Shown here piece by piece: positions 1 through 5,148 of a stretch of DNA of 5,567 bases. Position 1 is the first letter of the stretch, and the number at the start of each line of letters is the position of its first letter. This DNA is from Bryobacterales bacterium. Its GTDB lineage: Bacteria > Acidobacteriota > Terriglobia > Bryobacterales > Bryobacteraceae. The DNA is taken from NCBI GenBank assembly GCA_030838885.1, contig JAUZEU010000308.1, forward strand, positions 1 through 5,567, written 5' to 3'. Below the pieces are notes generated by a model that had not been told where the DNA came from, searched no databases, and worked only from the letters and a program-made list of their open reading frames with translations. Made by a program: the position numbers and the translations under genes.

Positions 1-225
1 CACCAGAATCAACATAGGCTGTCCGGCCGAGGCGTCGTGCGATCGCCTCCAGATCTCCGGCGATTCTTTCGTGCCGGTTGTCTCTACTTCGACCGTCAGA
101 ACGCCCTCTTCCGAAAATCCCAGTAAACAGCTCTCAATTGAGTGCGGGCTGGCCCGCCACTCGGTAGCGACGGGCAGATTGCGCAAATTGACGGAAACGG
201 GACTTGCAGGCACGGCGGCAACCAC
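1..225 (-). CDS. 5' part of an unrecognised protein, truncated by the left window edge
   Basis: An open frame runs leftward without a stop from just after a TAA at 264-262 to base 1. Codon choice looks coding, and the peptide has alternating hydrophobic and charged stretches such as GVLTVEVETTG and a hydrophobic segment at the cut end (QPMLILV). I chose GTG at 225-223 as start because a purine-rich AGAGAG (236-231) lies five bases upstream; the true start could lie anywhere down from codon 261-259, and no in-frame ATG exists near the front. This gives 75 visible residues with no export signal, membrane segment or motif I can name. It diverges from the SGNH hydrolase gene across a 221-base spacer. 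The opposite-strand reading of the same bases (71-271) is less protein-like. I do not assign a function; the coding call itself is moderately safe, the start is not. Confidence 0.55.
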   Translation of the reverse strand, partial: MVAAVPASPVSVNLRNLPVATEWRASPHSIESCLLGFSEEGVLTVEVETTGTKESPEIWRRSHDASAGQPMLILV

Positions 226-446
226 AGAGACTCTCTGCTGGCAACATGCGTTACGGGTCAGTTATCCGTGACGAGTTATCAGCAGCGCCGACTGGCAGGT
301 TCTCAGCCAGCGGGCCGCTACACAATCGCGACTCGCAATGCTTCTGTAAATTCCTGCGATCGCCGACTCGCCGGCGGCGCTGGGCTGGTCCTGACGCAGA
401 GGTTGTGAAGCGCACTTTCCAGGCTTCAGGTAGACTAGTTTGCTAA
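226..446. promoter_or_regulatory. divergent intergenic spacer, presumed to hold both promoters
   Basis: This spacer separates two divergently oriented genes, so promoters for both should lie here. I could not find a convincing -35/-10 pair. On the + side TAGACT (431-436) is a 4/6 match to a -10 box but lies only ten bases before the ATG at 447, and the best upstream TTGTGA (403-408) is spaced too far (22 bases). A direct repeat GTTATC occurs at 261-266 and 275-280, and a palindromic CGCCGGCG lies near 368-375. No Shine-Dalgarno sequence precedes the ATG at 447. Confidence 0.3.
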
Positions 447-1532
447 ATGAACCGCCGACAATTTTTGATCGCCTCGGGCAGCGCTCCGCTGCTGGCCCAG
501 ACTGCTGCTCCCGCGCCGGAACTGGAATGGGTGGATGCCAAAAAGCTGACTGTGGAAGGACTGGGCTTCAAGGAAGTGAAATCGCCATACGACCGGCTGC
601 CAGGGCGGGCGGAAGGGGTGGTGCCACCGCCGGTCTGGAACCTGAGCCGCGATTCGGCTGGCGCTCTGGTGCGCTTTACCGCCGCGACAACGGAAATTCA
701 GGCGCGCTGGACAGTAACCAATAAAAATCTTGCCGCGGCAAACATCACGGCGGTCGCCTCGAGCGGGCTGGACCTCTATGCCAGGACGGACACCGGCAAG
801 TGGCGCTGGCTTGGCGTGGGGCAGCCGAAGTTTCCCGATACTACCGCAGCGTTGGTCAATGGTATTCCTGCCACGGAGCGCGAGTTCATGGTTTACCTGC
901 CATTGCGCAACGGCGTGACGTCATTGGAATTTGGCGTTTCCAAAGGCTCCGCTATCAAGCCAGGTCCGGCGCGGGCGCCGGGATCAAAGCCCATCGTCTT
1001 CTATGGCACTTCAATCACGCATGGGATTGGGGCGTCCCGCGCGGGGATGACGCATGTGGCAATGCTCGGGCGGATGTTTAATCGTGAGGTGATCAATCTC
1101 GGCTTCTCCGGCAACGGGCGAATGGAACCCGAAGTGGTGAAGTTTGTGGCCGAACTCGACCCTGCGGTCTTCGTCCTGGATTGCCTGCCGAACATGAATC
1201 CGCAACAAGTCACCGAGCGCATCGTTCCGGGCGTGAAGCTACTCCGCGAGGCTCATCCCAATACGCCGATTCTGCTGGTCGAGGATCGCAACATCCAGAC
1301 TGGATTTCTGGTGGAAGCTCGCCGCAAGGCAAATGAGGCCAACCATGCCGCGTTGCGCGAATCGTTCCGCTCACTGAACGCGGAAGACGTTGCCCAGATT
1401 TACTACCTGGAAGGTGCCAACCTGCTGGGGGATGACGGCGAGGGTACGGTGGACGGTTCGCACCCAACGGATCTGGGCTTCACGCGGCAGGCGGTTGAGT
1501 TCGAGCGCGTGCTGCGGCCCTTGCTGAAGTAG
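447..1532 (+). CDS. Tat-exported GxDLY/SGNH-type esterase-like hydrolase
   Basis: The 361-residue protein is a serine hydrolase of the SGNH/GDSL superfamily, predicted to cleave acyl ester bonds on a carbohydrate or similar substrate outside the cytoplasm. It begins MNRRQFLIASGSAPLLAQ, a twin-arginine leader (RR at 3-4, then F-L and a hydrophobic stretch), so Tat export is likely. An N-terminal beta-rich domain (about 30-175) carries the naming GLDLY motif at 107-111. The catalytic domain (about 182-358) shows block I as GTSITHG (187-193, nucleophile Ser189), block II Gly/Asn in GFSGNG (219-224), block III as DCLPNM (245-250, Asn249 replacing the Asn of GxND), and block V DGSHP (336-340, Asp336 and His339 completing the triad). 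Length and order fit the paired Pfam families GxDLY plus Lipase_GDSL_3. The ATG directly follows an in-frame TAA and lacks a Shine-Dalgarno. Substrate is unknown; polysaccharide or sugar-ester deacylation is inference. Confidence 0.93.
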   Translation: MNRRQFLIASGSAPLLAQTAAPAPELEWVDAKKLTVEGLGFKEVKSPYDRLPGRAEGVVPPPVWNLSRDSAGALVRFTAATTEIQARWTVTNKNLAAANITAVASSGLDLYARTDTGKWRWLGVGQPKFPDTTAALVNGIPATEREFMVYLPLRNGVTSLEFGVSKGSAIKPGPARAPGSKPIVFYGTSITHGIGASRAGMTHVAMLGRMFNREVINLGFSGNGRMEPEVVKFVAELDPAVFVLDCLPNMNPQQVTERIVPGVKLLREAHPNTPILLVEDRNIQTGFLVEARRKANEANHAALRESFRSLNAEDVAQIYYLEGANLLGDDGEGTVDGSHPTDLGFTRQAVEFERVLRPLLK

Positions 1533-1837
1533 GGCGTCCCGCTGCCCGCCTTGCTTCGACTATCCGACGGTGCTGAGTCTCTTCGAACTCCGGCCGCAGA
1601 CATTTCCGGATCTGCTGAGTAACGAGCGGGCCGGAAAGTCACCCGCCAGATTCCGGAATGCCACTTTTCGGACGGAAATTTCCGACATGGCTCTGTGCCG
1701 CTAAACATCCGATTTGAGCGGAATCCGACGACAAGTCTCGAGTTGCCAAACGAAATCAGGTGTATGCGATGCCTTCGATCTCGATTTTCCAGGCTGGATG
1801 GCGAGCCCCGCGACAGCTAAAACGGAGCTAATACACA
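1533..1837. other. convergent intergenic spacer rich in TTCCGGAA-type dyads
   Basis: These 305 bases lie between the 3' ends of the SGNH hydrolase and the MBL gene. I see no clear intrinsic terminator for either gene: no GC-rich stem followed by a T run. The stretch 1600-1690 is crowded with short dyads built on CCGGAA/TTCCGG: TTTCCGGA (1603-1610), CCGGAAA (1631-1637), palindrome TTCCGGAA (1651-1658), and palindrome CGGAAATTTCCG (1673-1684). TGCTGAGT occurs twice (1571-1578, 1613-1620). Two stop-free frames without good starts cross it on the + strand (1528-1704 and 1623-1820). It may be a remnant of a mobile element or gene, but nothing intact remains. Confidence 0.5.
1673..1684. repeat. perfect 12-base palindrome CGGAAATTTCCG
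   Basis: CGGAAATTTCCG reads identically on both strands. An overlapping alternative dyad TCGGA (1668-1672) / TCCGA (1681-1685) and a nearby 8-base palindrome TTCCGGAA (1651-1658) show that the same motif recurs. It lies between convergent genes, has no T tract, and so is not a plausible terminator. A protein-binding site or the end of a decayed insertion sequence are both possible. Confidence 0.6.
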
Positions 1838-3661
1838 TCAGCGGACCCGAACCAGCGCCTCGGTCCACTGCTTAAGTTCGCGGCCCTTGAAGGACAAGTC
1901 CGCAGTGACGACGTGCAGTCCCGGGGCGGCGGCACGAACACGGGCCCGCAGAACGCCGTCCTCCCTCGGAAGGATCTCGCGCTCCCTGTCCGCGCGAATG
2001 AGTTCCAGACCGCCCGGAAGGTTCCATGAAGCCTTGTAGATCATCCGCTCGGGGGCGTGGTTTGTGATGCGTAACTCGAGTTCGACCGTGTCGCCCACGC
2101 CGATGTCCGAACCGTACGGGAATACGCGCGCCCACGACTCATCCACCATGTAGTTGATGTCCGGCCAGGGTGACAGCTGCGCGAGCGCGGCCGAGCGCTG
2201 CGAAAGCTCGGTCTGCATGCGCTTGACCTGCGCGCCCGTATATCGGAACATCGGTTCGACGTGTTGGTTCAGGAGCCACGTGTTCTCAGGAAGCGACGCG
2301 ATTCTGCGCAGGCAGAATTCATATCCTTCGCCCCGGCGCAGAATGTCTCGGTTCTGCATGCAGTAATCGTCCATTCCCGAGGGAGTGAAGGAGTCTCCCG
2401 TGAACAGGTACGTCTGCCCGTCCTCCCGCTTTGCGACGAGCCCTCCGTGGTACAGCGTCTGCCCGGGGAAATGCCAGAAGGTGAACTTCCACTCATGCCA
2501 GTCCAGCGTTTCTCCGTCGCGCTTCGCCCCGGAAGTGGGAACTCCTTTTGTCGTGAGGCACGGCAGGCGGAAGGCTCCCGGCTTGCCCATCACTTCGGAC
2601 ATCCGGTCAGTGAAGTAAACGGGCGAGTTGAACTCCGCCGAGACTTCTCTGATGTAATCCGTGTGATCGTCATGATAATGCGTGATCCAGATGCCCTCCA
2701 CGGTCCGGAGCCGTCCGGCCTCACGCAGTTTGCGCAATTCAGGCAGAAGATCCCGATATCCGGCATCCACAACGAACGCGTTTCCGCTCTTCGACAGGAT
2801 CACTCGCGAGTTGCCGATCGGCAAAATGTCCGCCGGGAGCTTTGATTGCTCGGCCATGGGCAAAATGTCCATGGGGCGCTCGACTGACCGCGAACGGATG
2901 CGATGGTTTTCCTCGCCCCAATACCAGCGAAGGGCGTCGGTCTCGAAATGGCTCTGGAGGAAAGTCTGCAATCGATCGATCAGCCGGGTAATGGAGGCCT
3001 GCGGGTCCGTGATCGCGGGCCCGCGCGCGGGCAGAAGGACATCCGGCTTTTCCTTTGCGATTGTGCGCAGGCTGCGGATGAGGTCTCCGGCCCGCGCGGC
3101 ATATCCGTGGTATCCCCGGGCCTTTGCTTCCGGGACGGCGTCCTGAAGGCTGTAGAGATCGAGAAGCTTTCCGTCGCCATAGATGAGATCACCCGTGCAC
3201 GCAATCCGCTTGCCTCCGGTTTCCAGCACGTAGGAAACGGCTCCGCGTGTATACCCCGGCGTGGCGAGAACCCGGATGCGAACTCCGCCGGCGTCGAGTG
3301 TGTCGCCGTCCGACACGGTCCTCTCAACCCGGAGCGGCGCGACCGGCACCTTCGTCGTTTGCTGTGCATAATCGTGGAAACGCCCGGTTTCGAGTTTCTC
3401 CCAAAACGCCCCGGGCGCCGCAAAGAGGTCCTTTTCCGCCGCAGGGACGATTACCGGTACACTTCCGGCTGAGATCGCATCGCGTCTCGCGTGGGTGAGG
3501 AGTACGCGGGTCACTTTGGCGGACGTTGCGCCGTACACGGCGGTGGTATCCCCGATCAGCACGGTATTCCCCGCCGCACCTTGCTGAAACCGGATCCCCT
3601 CCGGCAATGACTGTGAACGGGCGAGCATAGCCGCCAAAGCAAGGAAAGCTGCACGCCGCAT
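1838..3661 (-). CDS. secreted tandem metallo-beta-lactamase-fold protein with degenerate first domain and C-terminal Ig-like domain
   Basis: This 607-residue protein (counted from ATG 3661) has a Sec-type leader, MRRAAFLALAAMLARSQS. An MBL-fold domain (about 20-235) looks catalytically dead: the metal motif HxHxDH reads THARRDA (56-62), the PGHT step reads PGYT (135-138), and the later His is replaced in ARGP (212-215); only TGD (156-158) survives. The second MBL domain (about 275-475) keeps the ligands: THYHDDH (327-333), PGQTLYH (399-405), TGDS (421-424) and NQH (465-467). A beta-rich, Ig-like tail (about 515-607) resembles CARDB/NEW3-type modules. The family hydrolyses varied esters, amides or thioesters with two metal ions; the substrate here is unknown. 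A GTG at 3679 would add six residues before the leader, so I prefer ATG 3661, although neither has a Shine-Dalgarno. The gene stands alone, convergent with the SGNH hydrolase and divergent from the DinB-family gene. Confidence 0.9.
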   Translation of the reverse strand: MRRAAFLALAAMLARSQSLPEGIRFQQGAAGNTVLIGDTTAVYGATSAKVTRVLLTHARRDAISAGSVPVIVPAAEKDLFAAPGAFWEKLETGRFHDYAQQTTKVPVAPLRVERTVSDGDTLDAGGVRIRVLATPGYTRGAVSYVLETGGKRIACTGDLIYGDGKLLDLYSLQDAVPEAKARGYHGYAARAGDLIRSLRTIAKEKPDVLLPARGPAITDPQASITRLIDRLQTFLQSHFETDALRWYWGEENHRIRSRSVERPMDILPMAEQSKLPADILPIGNSRVILSKSGNAFVVDAGYRDLLPELRKLREAGRLRTVEGIWITHYHDDHTDYIREVSAEFNSPVYFTDRMSEVMGKPGAFRLPCLTTKGVPTSGAKRDGETLDWHEWKFTFWHFPGQTLYHGGLVAKREDGQTYLFTGDSFTPSGMDDYCMQNRDILRRGEGYEFCLRRIASLPENTWLLNQHVEPMFRYTGAQVKRMQTELSQRSAALAQLSPWPDINYMVDESWARVFPYGSDIGVGDTVELELRITNHAPERMIYKASWNLPGGLELIRADREREILPREDGVLRARVRAAAPGLHVVTADLSFKGRELKQWTEALVRVR

Positions 3662-3669
3662 AGGGCTAT

Positions 3670-3677
3670 CGTATAGC
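3670..3677 (-). promoter_or_regulatory. possible extended -10 element, leaderless start for the MBL gene
   Basis: On the minus strand TGCTATACG reads like an extended -10 (TGn then TATACG, 4/6 to TATAAT). Its end lies eight bases before ATG 3661, so transcription would begin at or next to the start codon, in keeping with the missing Shine-Dalgarno. No matching -35 is visible. The same bases would encode part of the six-residue extension if GTG 3679 were used. Confidence 0.3.
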
Positions 3678-3789
3678 ACAAGTCAGGTCGGAACCTTGCG
3701 TTGCTCGCGTCCCGCGGCGCGAACTCATGCGCGATGATGCCCGGGAGCGTGGCCGCGAGGTCGTCACCAACTCATCGGGGCAGACCGTA

Positions 3790-3807
3790 CCTTTTGTCCT
3801 CAAAAGG
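3790..3807. repeat. small perfect inverted repeat CCTTTT-N6-AAAAGG
   Basis: Six-base arms flank the loop GTCCTC. The stem is too short and AT-rich to be a strong terminator, and it lies between divergent promoters, where a terminator is not expected. It may be an operator or chance. Confidence 0.35.
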
Positions 3808-3954
3808 CGGTAGTGGAAGATACCCGCAAGTAGTTGTCGCCTCAAAGTTGACGAATGCCGCACGTGAGACGGCGTTCACTCCAAGTGCCCTGAGCAAGCC
3901 TCCATAACTTCGGATTCCAGCAACGGGACACATCGGGGCCTGTGAGAAGATGCA

Positions 3955-3968
3955 TTGAGATCACTCAA
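3955..3968. promoter_or_regulatory. operator-like dyad TTGAG-N4-CTCAA upstream of the DinB-family gene
   Basis: The sequence TTGAGATCACTCAA is a perfect five-base dyad around ATCA, ending next to the AAAAGGGAA ribosome binding site and 17 bases before the start codon. Position and symmetry suit a repressor site, but short dyads arise easily by chance. Confidence 0.25.
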
Positions 3969-3975
3969 AAGGGAA
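3967..3975 (+). promoter_or_regulatory. ribosome binding site of the DinB-family gene
   Basis: AAAAGGGAA, with core AGGGA at 3970-3974, lies ten bases before ATG 3985. An in-frame TAG at 3976-3978 rules out starts further upstream, so this site and the ATG fix the gene start. It is the clearest Shine-Dalgarno in the window. Confidence 0.5.
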
Positions 3976-3984
3976 TAGCTGGTC

Positions 3985-4539
3985 ATGACTTATTACGGAG
4001 CAAAAGAGCTCGCGCGATCGTTCCGCACGGTCCGCGATAACACAATCAAAATCGCGGATGAGATCCCGGAAGAGAAGTACGCCTTTCGCGTGGCGGAGGG
4101 ATGCCGCTCGATAACGGAAACTCTGGTTCACATTGCCGTGATGTCGCGCGTGCAGGAGCAGATCCATGCAGTCGAGCACCGCAGCACATTGGTCGGCTTC
4201 GATTTCTTCGGGGTCATGGGCGGGCTGCAGGCAGAAGTGAATACGCCTCGCACAAAATCGCAGGTATTGGAACTCCTGCGCAGCGAAGGCGAGAAGTACG
4301 CGAATTTTCTGGAACAAGCCTCGGAGGCTTTTCTGGGTGAGCAGGTCGAATACCCGGAAGGTATGGAGCCCCGCGTGAAATCGAGGTTCGAAATGCTGAT
4401 CGCCCCCAAGGAACACGAAATGCATCACCGCGGGCAGTTGATGGTAGTCGAACGGATGCTCGGCATCACGCCGCACCTCACGCGACACATGCAGGAGCGG
4501 ATCGCGATGATGCAGTCGGCAGCACAGGCTGGCCAATAA
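3985..4539 (+). CDS. DinB/YfiT-like four-helix-bundle metalloprotein
   Basis: The 184-residue protein matches the DinB-like superfamily: a cytosolic four-helix bundle with a three-histidine metal site. The likely ligands are His49 in the helix ETLVHIA (45-51) and His144 and His148 in EHEMHHRGQL (143-152); the H-x3-H-R-G-Q signature near the C terminus is diagnostic. It is mainly helical and has no signal peptide or membrane segment. Known members include thiol-dependent S-transferases (bacillithiol, mycothiol) and many damage- or stress-induced proteins of unknown role, so a transferase activity is possible but not shown. The name does not imply a relation to DNA polymerase IV. The length is slightly above the usual 150-175 residues. 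It starts at ATG 3985, fixed by a Shine-Dalgarno and an upstream in-frame stop, and is a single-gene unit diverging from the MBL gene. No terminator is obvious after the TAA. Confidence 0.9.
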   Translation: MTYYGAKELARSFRTVRDNTIKIADEIPEEKYAFRVAEGCRSITETLVHIAVMSRVQEQIHAVEHRSTLVGFDFFGVMGGLQAEVNTPRTKSQVLELLRSEGEKYANFLEQASEAFLGEQVEYPEGMEPRVKSRFEMLIAPKEHEMHHRGQLMVVERMLGITPHLTRHMQERIAMMQSAAQAGQ

Positions 4540-4615
4540 CTCCGGCTCGCGCGGGCTCAGCTTGAAGCGCCGTCTTTTGTCGAACGCGCGCCGTGCTCGC
4601 TTCGACCAACAAGCG

Positions 4616-4681
4616 GGGACATGTGGTCCCGTTGGCGGGGCATATTCCGAGAACGGGACTCTCCAAGCTCGTACCGTCCCG
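4616..4681 (+). repeat. alternating inverted-repeat arms able to form mutually exclusive hairpins
   Basis: Four arms alternate: GGGAC (4616-4620), GTCCCGTT (4626-4633), AACGGGAC (4652-4659) and GTCCCG (4676-4681). Arm 1 pairs with 2 (5 bp, 5-base loop), 2 with 3 (8 bp, 18-base loop) and 3 with 4 (6 bp, 16-base loop), so neighbouring hairpins exclude each other. No T run follows arm 4, so it is not an ordinary terminator or attenuator end. Confidence 0.45.
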
Positions 4682-4891
4682 AGCCTAATGCACATCAGCG
4701 ATGACGTAACTGGCCCAACTGCCTTCACTGCAACCGACTTGCAAATTTGAATGTCACGCCGTCGATTGACCCATTTCATCACCGGAATACGCATCGCGTC
4801 ATTAAACTGCCCGCAACCACTCGCTGATTGGTTCCCTTGCCAGCTTTTTGAGCACCCGAAGAGGCGCTGGTTAAGGCCGCATTCCTCCACC

Positions 4892-4923
4892 AAAGTTAAT
4901 CTCATTAGTCGTAACGTAACTTT
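4892..4923. repeat. inverted repeat AAAGTTA / TAACTTT
   Basis: Perfect seven-base arms (4892-4898 and 4917-4923) enclose 18 bases that also hold a smaller dyad TAAT-CTC-ATTA (4897-4907) and a direct GTAAC-GTAAC doublet (4911-4920). It lies eleven bases before a longer inverted repeat. Function is unknown. Confidence 0.4.
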
Positions 4924-4933
4924 CACTTCCCCG

Positions 4934-4974
4934 CAGCGATAGTTCTGGCGGAAAGGTGGCCGAAACTATCGCTG
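4934..4974. repeat. 11-base perfect inverted repeat CAGCGATAGTT / AACTATCGCTG
   Basis: The arms 4934-4944 and 4964-4974 are exact reverse complements around a 19-base loop that can pair a little further (CGG 4949-4951 with CCG 4960-4962). This is the strongest stem-loop in the window. No T run follows on either strand, so a simple intrinsic terminator is unlikely; a regulatory RNA stem or protein-binding dyad fits better. Confidence 0.55.
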
Positions 4975-5068
4975 ATCTGTGTTGCGAGGACCCGGTCGCG
5001 CCGTAACCGTAGCGGCGTTCGTGCGCGCTTTGTCTGAGTAACGGACAGTAAAGCCTCGGCGTCAAATC

Positions 5069-5146
5069 ATGAACATGAACATTCTTGTTGCGATTCATCC
5101 AACGGCCCTTGAGCCCGACAGTATTCGCTGCCCACGCAGCTCGTGA
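5069..5146 (+). CDS. possible 25-codon upstream ORF (leader peptide candidate)
   Basis: ATG 5069 opens a frame beginning MNMNILVAIHP and ending at TGA 5144-5146, two bases before the ATG of the receptor-like gene. The spacing would suit translational coupling, which is attractive because the receptor start has no Shine-Dalgarno. However, this small frame has no clear ribosome binding site either, and its peptide resembles nothing I know. It begins with a tandem ATGAAC-ATGAAC. It could be chance. Confidence 0.2.
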   Translation: MNMNILVAIHPTALEPDSIRCPRSS

Positions 5147-5148
5147 CG

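Larger units (their letters stand above)
3662..3984. other. divergent intergenic spacer between MBL and DinB-family genes
   Basis: About 320 bases without a supportable gene. It holds a perfect stem CCTTTT (3790-3795) / AAAAGG (3802-3807) around a six-base loop, and a dyad TTGAG (3955-3959) / CTCAA (3964-3968) just before the DinB-family ribosome binding site. Short open frames exist (for example ATG 3727 to TAG 3811-3813, 28 residues; and 3701-3907), but neither has a ribosome binding site or recognisable product. I found no convincing -35/-10 pair for the rightward gene. Confidence 0.4.
4540..5148. other. long structured intergenic region upstream of the receptor-like gene
   Basis: These 609 bases contain no gene I can support. 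The middle (about 4740-4930) is visibly richer in A and T than the neighbouring genes. Structure is concentrated here: alternating GGGAC/GTCCC arms at 4616-4681, AAAGTTA/TAACTTT at 4892-4923, an 11-base inverted repeat at 4934-4974, and CGCCG/CGGCG at 4999-5017. A possible 25-codon ORF (5069-5146) ends just before the next gene. Frames on both strands are either interrupted or shadow the neighbouring genes. It should contain the promoter of the receptor-like gene and could contain a cis-acting or small RNA, but I find no known riboswitch core and no clear -35/-10 pair. Confidence 0.45.

Noticed and set aside
38..364. TGCGATCGCC at two sites (38-47 and 355-364), resembling the cyanobacterial HIP1 octamer GCGATCGC.
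   Set aside because: Only two copies are present, one inside a coding frame, and the gene content does not suggest a cyanobacterium. GC-rich genomes produce this palindrome by chance.
1533..1560. A GGGCG...CCCGCC stretch directly after the SGNH stop codon as a terminator.
   Set aside because: Arms pair over only three bases and no T run follows.
1403..1708. A 101-codon minus-strand frame across the end of the SGNH gene and the convergent spacer.
   Set aside because: It is low-complexity, rich in Ser, Arg and Pro, overlaps catalytic codons of a well-supported gene, and has no ribosome binding site.
3727..3813. A 28-codon + frame (MRDDARERGREVV...) in the spacer before the DinB-family gene.
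   Set aside because: It has no ribosome binding site, crosses the CCTTTT/AAAAGG dyad and matches nothing known. It was too weak to list as a gene.
3961..4926. A 321-codon minus-strand open frame covering the whole DinB-family gene and part of the following spacer.
   Set aside because: The + strand carries the conserved DinB metal-site motif, a Shine-Dalgarno and a sensible length. The antisense peptide is rich in His, Arg and Cys without any fold signature, as expected of a shadow frame.
4540..5148. A search of the long spacer for a tRNA, a cobalamin-type riboswitch or a CRISPR array.
   Set aside because: No TTCGA-type T-arm with matching acceptor stem, no riboswitch core consensus and no regularly spaced direct repeats were found.
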